Source of the DNA: Balanoglossus misakiensis
Taxonomy: Eukaryota; Hemichordata
Assembly (NCBI GenBank): GCA_040954595.2
Contig: CM082591.2
Coordinates: 4,526,001 to 4,590,000 of the forward strand
Direction of reading: 5' to 3'
DNA: 64,000 bases
Positions 41,301 to 54,600 of the stretch are shown here, piece after piece. The stretch's first letter is position 1; every line of letters begins with the position of its first letter. A model generated the notes under the pieces. The model had not been told where the DNA came from, searched no databases, and saw only the letters and a program-made list of their open reading frames with translations. The position numbers were made by a program, and so were the translations under genes.

Positions 41301-43657
41301 TATGTGGGTTGGTTGGTTCGTTTGTGGGTATCAAGTCCCATTGTGGTTGGGAATCGTGGTTTAATACCTCACAAATCAAAAGGTCATGTGTGACTCGCGA
41401 TGTGCTGCTTGCGAGGTATCTCGCATTGTGGATTGGGCTAGAGTAACTGGCACCATAGATTGAGCTGCAATTGCATATGTTATAATAGTTAAACTTACAT
41501 CATATTTTGGTTACTTCTGGTAGTACCACACTTTGTAGGTTCATTATAGGTAATTCTTAGTAGAAGTGTTAAAATCTCTGTCCGTATTTTCCATTGCAAT
41601 ATTTTCTGTATTCCTAAGGCCATATTCTTTGGTGTGGTCATTTGGTTTTTTTCTGGGCTTATGGTGAGATTAATCAGGGATTTCTGGTTTTCATGGGCTT
41701 TAGTTTTGTCCCTGTATTGTCTAAAGGTCACCATGTGTGGATATAAATACATGATATGAGAAACAAGAGTTGCATATATACACATGTGTTGTTCGAAGCC
41801 CATGAGGTATAATATTATTATTAAAATACACAAACTTGCATTATTTTGGTGAGCTGCACCAGCTGAAAAACGAATATGCAGTCTTTGAGGGGAAAAAAAC
41901 ACCTACGTTTCCCTTTTCTGTCACGAGACTGAAATAATGGTTTCACATGATCAGTTTTGCCCATTCTCATGTATTATATTATGTCTTTGTTCGAAAAGAA
42001 ATGCCACACATGTTAGGAGTGATTATTGATCTGAACGTCCTATTGTCCACACCCCCTTTTTTCTGCTATTTTTACGCCGATACTCTGCAAATGTCACACG
42101 CAATTGTGTCTTTTATCGTCGCCGTATTTATGTCAATATTACGTGTTTGTCTCTGCGTGCTGTAGTCAATATTGAGTGTGATTTAAATCTGAATAGGGTA
42201 CTGTGGTTAGATCGATACATGTATGAGAGGCCAGTATTCCCGGCCTGGTGTGTGTGTCTCTGTGACCTCCCCTCCCCAACCCCCCCAACCCTATTATATA
42301 TGTAGGTGACTTGCATTGAGGTTGTAGATTTGTTGCACGTGGGCACAGTTTCCCGTTCTGTGATGTCACAGCCAGACCACCCCTCTAAATTAAATTGATA
42401 TCACAAACATAATTTTACACCTGCATCTGACTTAATCATCCTTTGGTAATATTTGTTATACATCACCTCTTTGAACTTTTTCATATCTTTTCCATACTCT
42501 CTGTATTTCAATCAAAAACTCCAAGCTACAACATCAAACCTGTGTGATCCAGTAGCGTGCAAGTTTTATCGAAATCAAACGAAGAAATATTCTGTAATGG
42601 ATAATAAAAAGTTCAGAGGTCATAAAAACATGTTTTTGTACTTCATTTCTATTTAAAAGTGGTGATTATGAAATGAAACCGCCAAATTGCTTTCATAAGC
42701 TTTCATCGAAACCTAATCTTGTATTTAACAAATAGTAAATACTGAACCACTCCGTCAGTATCCAGGATGTGAGGTTCTGCAAGTTACTGCTTTTAGCTTT
42801 TCACAGTAGAATGATTTTCTGTTATTCTAAGTTTTAATACCACTCTATCAAGACATAAAGTTCAAATTATGAATGATGTATGGTTTATAGTTTGCACGTT
42901 GAATGTTATGTCCACATTGTCATTTACTTTCAAAGTCACTAGGAGAGCCTTGAAAAAATCCACCATTACGCAACCACCATGTTATCAACATGATTTACAC
43001 AAATCATGATACCATCAACATAATTATCAGTGAAGAGGGGAATACTTAGTTTTACATAAAAATCATCAAAGATAAATTTTCATGAGGTCACACAACTTTA
43101 CCTGATAGATCAATAAAAACATCCACTCAAAAAACTTACCCCACAAGACATTTTACATAATAATTATATTCCATGTATTTCTGTAGTATAAATGCCTCAC
43201 TCTGTATGTAAATTTAAACTTAGTAGTCAAACCAGGATGAATTCTCAATACAAAATGTAATATGACTGATGGCTGGATGGTTAAAGATTAGCATTTTTAC
43301 AAGAGATGATTGTCGGACGCTCAAAATAAAAGAGAACGGAAGACTGTTTTTAATATTTAGTTGTTTTCATTCATATGTTAATTGTGCTGAATAATGAATG
43401 AAAGTCATGGATGATCCGGTTCCATTTTAATTTAGCAGAGCATCGCTGTTAATTAGGTGCAACCTATAAAAATTCAAATGGGAGTCATTTCTTGGTACTG
43501 TGATAAAAGATCGTTATTGCTTAATTTTAAGATATGGCGTTTTGTAAAGTGCAAACAGTTAATGAGCAGCTTTATTGGTCTGACTCTGAACGAATCATTA
43601 TCACATTTTCTTCATCAAATGTATGTAAAATGTGAACAAGAAATTGTACAGAGATTA

Positions 43658-43755
43658 TTAACCCTTTCATCCCTATTCTCCTTTATAGAGGTCCGACTTT
43701 ACCATAGAAAATTAAACAATAGATTTGGACCAGAACATGGTGGTGAAAGGGTTAA
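43658..43755. mobile_element. piggyBac-like MITE (98 bp, TTAA at both ends)
   Basis: The element begins TTAACCCTTTCATCC and ends GGTGAAAGGGTTAA. The first 12 bases of each end are perfect inverted repeats. piggyBac transposons duplicate TTAA and have ends of the CCC...GGG type, which fits exactly. With only about 90 bp between the TTAA sites it has no coding capacity. A frame of 125 codons on the + strand (43457-43834) runs straight through it and is therefore not a real gene. A related single end lies at 21185. Confidence 0.82.
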
Positions 43756-46700
43756 AATGGAATGTGCTGTCTTTGGTCGTGGTACCTCCTGGTACCATGT
43801 GTTTGTCTTCGAACTCAAACATCGTAAATTCTAAGGGGGGATGGACTCTCTGAAAGGTTTAATGCTTGTTTTTAATAACACTGGATTCTGGAAAATTAAT
43901 ATTTCATTAATAATTTACTGGTCTGGATCCCAGTGTAGCCGTCTGCCCTATGGCACATCTGTCTTCTCTTTGGGATTGGGAGTCGTCTTCAGCGAGGCTC
44001 TGACGAGTCATCGACGAGATAATTATTCAAACTTTGAGATATTTACGCGCAACACCTGCTTGTCAGTAAACTATGAATTGCCAGAAAGTTTGAGAAAATG
44101 TATTGTAGTAGTATTTTTTCACGCACCAGACTGACTGCATTCAGGTCTTTGTTTCCGTTATTAAATGTAATTGCAAAGGGGGGTCAGGTGCAGGTTGTAA
44201 TTCCCAACACAGTGTAAAGCAGCCATGTGTTGTAATCAGGCTTCCACGGTTCGCTTGGTGTAATTATCATGCCTTCTGCAATTGTATCAGGCTAATCTGT
44301 TTGGGCACAATACACACTATTTGAATTTAAATACTGATAGGTGTTCGAGAATTTTTGAATGTAGTTGTTGCTCTGTGTATTGGACAGAGTCATTGTGTGT
44401 GTGTCAATGTGCATCCTAAGCCAAAAAGACATCAACAAATTACAGATGACATGAGAAAATTTTTCCAGAAGTTTTCAAATTTATTAAAAGGTTTTTAACA
44501 ATCACACTTCTTACATCTAGAATGCTATAACCTGTAGGAGTGAAGCTTGGACATTTGGAAGTTCTGGTTATATTTAAGTTGATATACTATTACTGCTGTT
44601 TTTTTTTTTTTTAATTTATTTGGCAAAAGTAATGAAAACATTACGGTTAAGCAATTTAGAGAAAAGACTGAAGTTGATAAAGCCATTATAAAGAGCAAAG
44701 AAGTTACCATGGTGATAGCATGGCTGTTAAATGTCAGGAATGGTTTGGGTTGCACTCATAAGTAACTAATGCCTAAATTTTAATTTTCCGTTTTGTTACC
44801 ATTTCATTTATTTTGATTAAAATGATATTAACATTCACAATCTCCGAGGTTCGAGCACCGACAAAATTTTATGGTAATTGAAAGCTAATGATGCCCAAGT
44901 AACTTGCCAACTATGGCAAGTATATTTGCACAGCTCATGGACGGGATTGTATGACTGATAGCTTGAAATCCCTCTGACAAATGCTTGTTTGTGATCTTTA
45001 TGTAGTTTTCATTCGATAATGGCTTCTGTGACATTAATGCATGATACTTGTCAGGCTGCTGTGGTACTAAAACACTTAAAAGACAGTAATTTTGGTGAGA
45101 AATTTTAAACAAAATACTATTATCCAGCTCTGTTCGTAAATACAAATTTTACAGTGAGGATTTTTTCTAGGTGAAGTGATGAAAATAACGTCAGTTATTG
45201 AAAGGGGTCGAAACTTGGCACCTGAGAGGTGCAAGTTGTACATTAATGCCACGTCAGCTAATTGCCGCCATGCAGGATACTGTCTGCCTGTGTACACAGT
45301 GGTATTCGAGCATGAGCTACATAACATCCCACTGCTCACGGGCAACCTCAAATTTAGTTACAGATGTTTTCATACCAGAACTGGCCCCAAAGCATTTGCC
45401 AAGTGTGTGTAAGGTTTCCATCATTACATGAATACGTAACATACAGTGAAGTTCAAACAAAATATGTCAAGCTAAATTATTTGCTATATCGACGAAATGT
45501 GTGAGTATTCAGATCAAGCAACAAAAGGTTCACCATTTACTCATTTGTGTGTACGTTATAAATATTTTTCATGCAAAACAAAAAATATCTAAAAAGCATT
45601 AAAAGATTGTTCTAGCTTAATCTCTTCAAACCATATAAAATATTGACGTCATCTCTTTATCTGTATAAAAGCATCATAGATTATTCACAGCACATTAACT
45701 GCGCTTGTACACAAACCAATTTCTCCAAATGTTATAAAAAAATTAAGACATACTGCAACTATTTTACATTAGCCAAAATTGCACCTTGCATTCTAAAAAC
45801 CAGTGAGATCGAAAACAGTGGTAATGCTCTTAAATTCCTTGAAAATGGATCATGATTAATTGATGCGTGATATGAAATATAATCTCTCATAGTTTCGGTA
45901 GTGATGGCAACCGGCGAGAAGTCGTGATGGAACATTGATAGTTTCATCAGAATATTGTGATCTGTCGTGAGCTTACTCTGAATTTTGAGTTTCGCATGTG
46001 GACGTGACCGCGAGAGGCCTTACTGTGATAATTGAAATACCAGAAAGACTTACATCGTGAAGATGATAAGCTTCATGAAAATATGATGGATTTCACCATA
46101 AAAGCTGTATTCTTTATCCCAACTTAAATGTTCATTATTTTGGAAAAGTGGGTTAATGTAATCACTGGTGACTCTCCTTGAAACAAGTGATACCAATTCC
46201 TTGCTTGACGACTGTTTCCAGGTTCAAGTCTTTGTCTTCGCAGATTTGACCATGTGGGCTACATGGTATACTTTTGGTTTAGTTTGTCAGTGGTGTCTCT
46301 TTCCTCAAAATTGACTTGCGGTAAGTTCGAAGTTTAGCGAACTCTAGGTTGGTGGGCAGGGTGGAAAAGTGAGTAGTCAGGGATGTCTAGATTCTCATCT
46401 GCAGTTTCTGAGTGACCATCTGAATGAAAATTGGCAGCAGATTAATGCGTTGCCGGGCGTCGGTACAGAGCTTTTACAATAATTGTCGTCAGACAGCGAA
46501 CTGAGGGCTCCCATTCAGCATCTCCAGTTGACAAACTAATATATACCTGTCGGAGGAAAAACCACGGAAGGAAAGAATGTTTTTAACGTGACATGCGATG
46601 ATTTTCCACTCATTGTTAAAAGTCCTGTCAAGTGGTGCACTGGGAACATTTTAGCAATTTGTGTGTGTGTTGAAGTCTTCTTTTCACTGATGATCAATGT

Positions 46701-48323
46701 GAGCAGTGGGGGAAGTAACAGTGTTTGCATATGAGGGATGGAACAGTGAAATAGTGTCCATGGGGAGGGGTAGACTTCGAGCAATTTTCCCCAAAAACAT
46801 CCACGGCTGATATAATGCATTCGCAGTCAATACCCAGTATTGACTGACTTGAGTGAAACGTAGGATGTTCCAGTCAAAGATTTCAATGAGAATTCATTCA
46901 CTTCTCGCGAAACTGGAGAAGAAAACGGTATTAGAGTGTGTTTTTGGTGTATAATTGCCATCAAACTCCTGTTAACTGCTGTGAATGGTTAAATGCAGAC
47001 TTAAAACCACAAGCCCACTTAAAACGGCAAGCCATTTGTAGCCATATTGTCAGGATCTTAGTAACATCAGCCGAGCTTTTGACGAAGCGTTGAAAGCTGC
47101 GAATTTGAAGTTGGGATTTGTATTGTGCAAGTGGTAACTTGTAAAAACATGGAGTCATTCTCTGCAGGTTGATTGTAAATGTTATTCTAGATCTCTGAAG
47201 CAGTGAATGTGGTTGTGGAGGTGTCATGACTTTATCGCGAAAAAGCGTTGAAAATGAACGTAGATTTGGAATTTTTTCATCATGTTTACTTTGTGTCAAG
47301 ACGGCTATTCATGTAACTAATAATAGCAGTTATTGTTAATCAGTACATTTGTATTTTATAATGATTATTATACAGGTTGAAATACTGCTTGATAGTTTCA
47401 CTCACAAATCTCTGTGACGTCATGGCAACGGCCGTTGTTTGTCAGTCAAGTGTTGAAGTTTTCTACGCCAATGTCCTGTAAACATGTATGTGTTTGAAGT
47501 TGATTTCATAATTCATAATTATTCAATAAATATTTTGTCTTCTTTTTTAACCTTTATAGCAACAAAGTTATTCAATATGATGTAGTAAAAAATGGTGAAA
47601 TTTTAGAGACGAGGGGTTTGTTTACACTTCGATAGTGTTCAAATATGCACATTGGTATCAGATGGAGGTATGGAATAAAATGACGGAAAACACACAAAGA
47701 TTGAAATGAAAAAGAAGAGGATAATGTGTCATAGCCAGACTGTTGTCAAATAAAAGCTTGGCACGCCAACTGGGATGTTGATTCAAGGGAGGTAGATTGA
47801 AATCTAGATGTCGAAAATGTAATGCAGGCCCTTTTACTAGTTTTAGTGTAATGGTTGCCACTGTGGCTGTGGTAACCAGGTGAACTTGATTGACTTTTGT
47901 TATTCAGTTTTCAGCTTAACAGAATTTTGCAGAATTACCCCTAAGTGAAGCAACAGCCCTTTATAAATATGAACATCAAATATATTTTATACAAGCCTGT
48001 AAACCATGTTTTAGTTAGCTGTATACAAACATTTATTTACTTGATTATGTATTAAAACAAGGTGGCAAACCTTTACTCATATTCTTCACAAAACATTTCA
48101 TATGAGCTAAAATATAAAAATGGAGTTTGTAAAGATATAATTTACTTTGAATTTATTTCTGAAAATTATACCCTGAGGTGAATTCAACTGACTAGAAGAA
48201 AAAGATGGCAAAATTGTATTACATCTTCACCACCATATGCATGATTATGACGTGTTGGTTGCACATTCAGTATCTTGCCCAGTATGTGTTAGACTACTAA
48301 CGTAACACACTGGCTTCCACGGC
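43756..48323 (+). other. gene-poor stretch, probable intron
   Basis: I see no exon here. The stretch holds a T-run near 44600, the RFX-like site at 44703, a CCATGG with GT at the proper distance (46754-46767) and a short TG run near 46661-46670. A 112-codon minus-strand frame (46961-47299) has no family features. Confidence 0.55.
44703..44716. promoter_or_regulatory. RFX X-box-like palindrome
   Basis: GTTACCATGGTGAT matches the symmetrical RFX motif in 13 of 14 positions (GTTRCCATGGYRAC). It is nearly identical to the site at 20963. It is the best of the CCATGG palindromes in the window together with that one. Binding is inferred from sequence only. Confidence 0.4.
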
Positions 48324-48645
48324 TCAGACTGTGAACACTTCACAAGCTGTCAACGCCAGTTGACTTTTCAATTAGGCTGGAGAGAGATTGTCAACCTATC
48401 AGGGCTGCCTTTATGGCCCATTGATGGTTTTGAGGGGATGTTTCCTGCAGACTTTTTGAACTGCCAACCCCCACGGTCAGATGTGTGTACTGGCCCAGTT
48501 GAGTACAAGTACTGGTACTTTATGTCTCAACAACATGTTAATGAACTTATGGATAACAATCCTGCAACTAGACATATGGCAGTGTGGACTGGTTTAATGT
48601 TACACCGAATGGTTTTCCAGTTGAGATTTTTCAACATAGATACAG
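48324..48645 (+). CDS. possible orphan coding exon, weak ABCG-transporter-like resemblance
   Basis: A frame with no stop runs from just after a TAA (48321-48323) to a good splice donor, CAG then GTAAAT (donor GT at 48646), and would stop three codons later if unspliced. The encoded protein has natural-looking composition, including GWREIVNLSGLPLWPIDGFEG, CQPPRSDVCTG and HMAVWTGLMLHRMVFQLRFF. The order GFEG, then a cysteine, then CTG-like, then a W-containing hydrophobic stretch faintly recalls the C-terminal end of ABCG half-transporters. The match is too weak to assign. No good acceptor with a pyrimidine tract was found, and no neighbouring exon of such a gene. It may be a decayed retrocopy, an isolated exon of a nested gene, or chance. 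The start given is simply the first codon after the upstream stop. Confidence 0.25.
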
Positions 48646-51600
48646 GTAAATAAATGTACTGTAATGAAAAAGATGAAAGGTGAATAGTTGTGACATTGGA
48701 AATAGTTTTACAATGTGGCATGGAAAATGAAGATTTCAATTAGTCAGTTTTGCACCCAGGAAGGTGCTTAATTATTGCTCCCCTTAACTTTTTGCAAATT
48801 GTGTGTAGTGTTGTGTTCAGACACTCTGGCCAATTTTAAATTCCCACTACATTCGCAAACTGTGTGTTGTTGTTTGCTGCTAACTCAATTTGTCAAGTTT
48901 ACACCTATGTAGAAGATTCCGTAGGTCAACTCTAGCAGGCAAGACTGCTGCTCCAGAGGGAAATTTGCTACGGGTTGGGTTTTGAGAATTCCAGTGTTAC
49001 ATCACTTTCTGATTGCCTTGCGAGTCCCAAACCTGTCAACATCTCGACCTCTTAGCATTTACCTTCTGGGGCACTTGATGGGGGAGATAAACAGTGTTTC
49101 TTAAAGAAAACCACCTTCCAGGTGACACAGAGTTCTTTGGATGAAGGTATTGTGGCCCACTATTGGTATCCTGTGCTATTTAGACACATATCCACAAGCT
49201 GCCACTTTGATTAACACTGCAATATTACACATTGTTGTATATCATTTGTTACATATGGAGTGAGACTGCTCTAACTTTTCAATACCTGGCATTGTAGTTT
49301 TGCCTTTTCACCTTATGTAGATTTATCTTTCTTTCATGGATTTTACCATGTGATGTATTCATCGTCATTTGTCTGCACCATCTGTCTGTCGTGGCAATTT
49401 ATTCGTTCTGTCCAGATACATCCCTACAGGATCTTTTAGGTGATAAACGTCCACGCCACAGCGTCAGATTTTACTCATTTTCAACTTAATCAGAATGTTC
49501 GCCAGATGTCACGTCTCATGAGAATAGTTCATTTTAGTCAACCTGTTCATCCTGCCCACTAGCCTCTTTGGAGGTTGTTAGTCGAGTTATGAGAAACATG
49601 ATAACATCAGGACTAACTTGCATTTCCTATCACCAAGTCTGGGTTTTTATCCAGCCTTTCCCACAATGTCTTAGCCAGGTGTGTGTGTGTGTTTTTCTTG
49701 TGTTGACATCTTCATCCTGTCCGGACACATTCCCCACAAGTTTCTGCTACACCTTCCGATAAGTTATTTCCCATGTGATTCTAAATGAAGATGGCTGTGT
49801 GCCATATATTCAGTTTAATCAGACTTAAAGCAGGCAACTTCACAGGAATACCTTATCATCAACTTTTTAATTGTCCTGTACTCCCAAAGTGACCAAATTG
49901 TCATTGAAAAGTAGATGGTGCAAGTTGCGAATGGACAAACGTCTGATCTATCGTACTGATGGAGTGACAGCTATAAACTAAAAAACTTGCATGTGCATTC
50001 TAGCCAATCCGAATCTTCTTACTATAAAAGTTACCTACCTAATCCAACTAAAATTGATACTCAGCCAGTGATTGGATCAGATCAGTACATTACAACTGTC
50101 GTACTTCTATGATTGAAGAAAATGACGCAGAGACTCATAGTTATCATAATAATCATAACACTGGGTATCTCACCCTTTGAAAATAACATTTTCTGTTATC
50201 AAATGTGTATGTGATTTTTATCAACCTTGATGTGTTTAGTACTTCAGAGTATTACAGTATCCTTAACTAAAACGACCTTTTGCAATTTGAACTGTCAGAT
50301 CTCATCTTCTGTAAGCCTTTACGGGTTTCCGCTGATAAATATTAATTTGACAGCAAGTAGAGTCTACTTTCTTCTCGTCAAAAGCAGAAACAGCCTTTTT
50401 AGAACATTCACGATGTTTTACCAAATGGGTTTATGGAATTAAGATTTGTAAACAACCAGTAAGGCCACGATATTGAATATTCACAGGTTTCATTATTCCA
50501 TGTTAAATTGTTTGACCCTTGAGAAAAAACCACTTGATCTTGCTCTTAAGTTACAGTTGCCGTTTGCCAATTATTTATGGAGGCAATGCCAGTTTATCCT
50601 ATTTTACAGTGTTTACCAGTGCAATGTCTACGTCATTGCTGATTACAATTGATCTTTAAAGCCATATCATAAATTGTACATTATTCTGGAGTGACACGGT
50701 CAAAATTAAGGTAAACGATACAATTGATAGTACAAAAATATTGAACAAGAGTTATGGTAAATCGTCAGTGCTGGGGTGGACGTACAAGCCATGAAGGCAA
50801 ATTGCAATAGTTAGATTCGTTATATTGATAAATAAAAATTCAGTTGGAAGAAGAAAATTTCAATTAGGGTTGAATTGAATCATATTGACTAGAGGAATTT
50901 CTTCCCACAGGAAGTTGCAACATATTTCAGACAGTTGCTTCTTGGAAACATTTAAACCCATAGAAATTTCCCAGTATTCAGCTTTTGTAAGACTTCAGAC
51001 AACCAACAACCAAAGTTCAAAAAGCGATATTCAGAAAGTCTGCGTGGTATTGTAGCTTTACTTAACCCAAGAAAGTCCTCCATGAATAGACCCCTACAAA
51101 GCTGCACATGAAATTCTATATTTGCTCTTGGTGGAAAAAATTATTTCTCATCACAGCCTGCTTCGGAAATTAAATTCACACACAGCAGCCATAATCTGTC
51201 CGCCTTAATGAATCTCAAAACTAAGTCTGTAGTCAGTCCGAATGAGCAAATGAGAAAAGTAATCTTTTGTAGGGCTGCTGTTATTAAGAAACCTTTTGTC
51301 AAATATGCCAACTCTTGTTAAAGTAAAGGAATTCCAGGAAAGAATGGAGAAACATGAAAAATGTTGACAAATTATTTTTCAATAAACTTTGAACCATTCA
51401 TTTTCCCTTTTCTTTCAGAGTAGGGTATGGTTGAAATGAAACAAATATTTTGTGTAATTTTTATTTCTGAGAATTTCATTCATGTGTTGTATATGACGGT
51501 ATTTCTGACAAGAAATCAATCATGGCATCTCTGAGATGTATGGAAATTAGGGAGAATATGTCAGAGAGGACACAATTATTTAAGTTTTCTTTTTAAAAAA

Positions 51601-54600
51601 TCTGTGTTGATAGTTTGAAGTTTATGAAGTGTAATAACACGGAAATGCGAGCAGATAAAATTGCATTCTTATCATCGTACATAGAAGTCTGAATCGGTGT
51701 CTGGCTACAGGTTGTTCGATTTAGCTAAACTGCATTCTGCTCTTTCATACTTTGTCTGAAAATCTTTCAATATTTAGGTAAATATCATTTATGTATGTGT
51801 CTGGTGAAATGTTCAATAGGATGGGTTGTTGTTCAATTGAATCTTGCGTGCAGACTAAGTCTGGAACACGACTTTTGCATTTGCTGCCGAGTTAGCCGAA
51901 ACCCACTTTCTGCCAAGTTTTTTTGTTCAGAAACTATAAAAGTAAAATCTATGTAAACGGTTAATGCACTCTTCAAACACTTGATTGGCTGAACGTTTGA
52001 AAATTGCTGTGTTCCGCGACAGGCATTATCTCTCAGGCGAATGGTAAATTACTAAATGCAGTTCATCGTCTTTTATGAAGTGATCAAACGACTGAGATTT
52101 TGTGGACTTAATTTGTGTATTATTATGGGAAAATGCTGTAAACAACCTGGCTGATACTATTATGAACATATTCAGTTTATCATGAGGCTTTCTAGATGAC
52201 CAGCAGGGGAAATTATGAGTGCTAAAATTTGAAATGTGGAACATGTGGTTTTCTGAGAACTAAGACACGGCCTGCGTGACAGAAAACGATTATTGCTTTT
52301 GAAAGCAAACCCGGTAGTCAGTAGTGAAATGATCAAGGAAATGGATGTTATGCTCAACTGGTGTCTGTAGTTGAAACTACCCAAGTGTGGCAGCTATGAC
52401 AAGCAACCCCAGCCAACTGTCTGACATGGCACTGTTGCAGAGTTTTCAGAGCCTCGTTGACGCAAACTCCTGCGAATTTCACACATTTCTGACCATAGTT
52501 ACGCAAAGATAATGATGGACACATACACCAGTACGCATGGACTTTAGCCACTGGAGGTATGCAAATTATATTGAGCAAGGCCTGCAAGCTAAAAAAACAA
52601 AATACATGACCTACAGGTGACCTGGACATGCACTTAACTTTGCAACATTTACACACAAAAATGTTGCAATTTTCACTTAGGCAACATGACAGATAAGACT
52701 TTGTAACAATATAGCGGTGTCCTATTACAGGCTTTCAATTGCCTCTGCAATTTTAGTTCATTTTATGCAAAGTAAATTTTGAATGCTGCTGACACTATTC
52801 ATCCAAACCATCAAATCCTAGTGCAGAATATGTGATCCCCTAGCACGGTGCCAATCAATAAACTCCCCAGCCCTGGTCTCTTGAAACATTCTCAGACGTG
52901 AAAAACGAGCTGCAAAAAACTACTCCGTGCATCCTCGAAGTTATCAAATACTTCAGTTGATGTCATAAAACTTTCGTCAATATCATTCACCACATCCGCA
53001 GACAAGTGAAGGATGTCTTTCTTTATTGTGCAAGTTGAGTGTTTACGTCTGAAAAGGGGATGTAGATCTTCCCAAAGCCTGTTATTCTCGCACTCGGAAA
53101 GATGCCCCGTAATATTCACCACCCCAGACAGATTATGTTGGTTGTATTGCGTTTCATTATTTATTAATTTCCTATCTGCAACCATATGTACAAAAGGTCA
53201 TGTATATGCAATTTTCACGCGTACTTGTCTGTGTATAGCGGCTTCACAGGCCAGCGTTTCAAAACTTGAAAAGGAAATGATATGATTGTACAATCAAATA
53301 TGCATTTTCAATTTTCAGTTTTTACTAGCTATATAAATAAAATATCTCGCTGTACATTTCCGGTGTGTGAAGATAAATATTGTCATTGGAATTAAGTAAT
53401 ATTCCGGATAAAGGTGCTGAATTTTTTTTAATTATTATGTCATATGACTGGAAAATGGTTAGTGCTCGGCCCGGACTTTTCATTCACCCTTTGAGGGGTC
53501 AGTGGCCGATCAGTGAACAGCATTATGGCCAGTGGATGACCTTTGTTACTGACCCATCAGTACACCAATGTATAGGCTTGTATCATAGGTTAATTTTTTT
53601 CCTGATCCATGGACTTTACACTGTAGAAACTTTCAGTTATCCCAAACGTGTGCAATCATAAACAGACACTATTAGGGATATGACTTTGAAATCTAATATT
53701 CGCAGAACATTATTCCTGATGTTACTCACTTCAATATTCAAAAGGAAAATACTGTTTACGAATTCAGATTTTGAAAGTCCTTGTACTGAGTGTTCAAAAT
53801 AACTCTCTGTTGTACATGTATGTGTCCGTCAAATATAGAACAGCTTGCTCAGCATATTGTCGGAGCCACTTTTCAATGTGTCCATGTTATTAATGGCACA
53901 GTTTTTCATTTCCTATGTGTCTGACTTTAATACGGCCTTTATTAGGTTTGTGAATCATTACGCTTTGAACTTCACATCGTGTACATCCTCAATAGTTGTT
54001 AATCTACATTTCGTTTCAGTCATCGCTGTCATTTAATGGTCTTTCAATTTTTCTGTGTCTAGTACTTTGATGCGCCCCAATTCACAGTGGATGTTCTCCA
54101 TTTGGAAACACGACTACTTGCAACATCCGTAACAGTTTCCTGTTTTTTTGCGTTAATATTCAATGTTCTTTTTGAGGCATACTATACGACTAAACTGATG
54201 GTAATTCAGAAAAGGAGGAATATGTACATCATTAAGGAATATGAAATATTTATTATCTCCAGAACTGTGCTTGTTGATAATAGCATCTGAATGGATAGAC
54301 TTCTGAACATTGACTTCACACATGCCTATTATTGGGTCATGGTTTCTGTGAAGGTTGTCATGGTGAGAGTTGGAGTCAGTTTACGTAGCAACATAAGGAC
54401 TGTACCATAGCAACACTTGCTAGGGAAGATGGCCCGTATTTTATTTAAAAAAATATTGCAAAATTTATGTTACTTTAAATTTACCAGTACAAATCCAAAA
54501 ACTGATGACTTACAAATGAAACTGATGAGTGTCATTTGAAAGAAAGCTTTGAACATATTTCAGATTTGTTAGGTTATTTTTCATGAAACTTCAAGTTCTC

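Larger units (their letters stand above)
25688..43657 (+). other. gene-poor stretch, probable intron
   Basis: No exon is supported in about 18 kb. Noted items are two identical 12-mers ATGCAAATTAGC (26021 and 26079), a 15 bp duplication (26776-26806), a 27 bp duplication (34287-34337), an alternating purine-pyrimidine tract with hairpin (35221-35310) and a CCATGG palindrome (37466-37479). The longest frames (32093-32473 and 41495-41902, both minus strand) have no family resemblance. Confidence 0.55.

Noticed and set aside
41495-41902. 135-codon minus-strand frame
   Set aside because: Composition looks random, there is no domain, and no usable splice context was noticed.
43457-43834. 125-codon + strand frame
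   Set aside because: It runs straight through the piggyBac-like element at 43658-43755, and the flanks show no protein family features.
44848-44858. GGTTCGAGCAC, resembling a tRNA B box
   Set aside because: No A box or cloverleaf could be found upstream at the right distance. GAGTTCAAATC near 31498 failed for the same reason.
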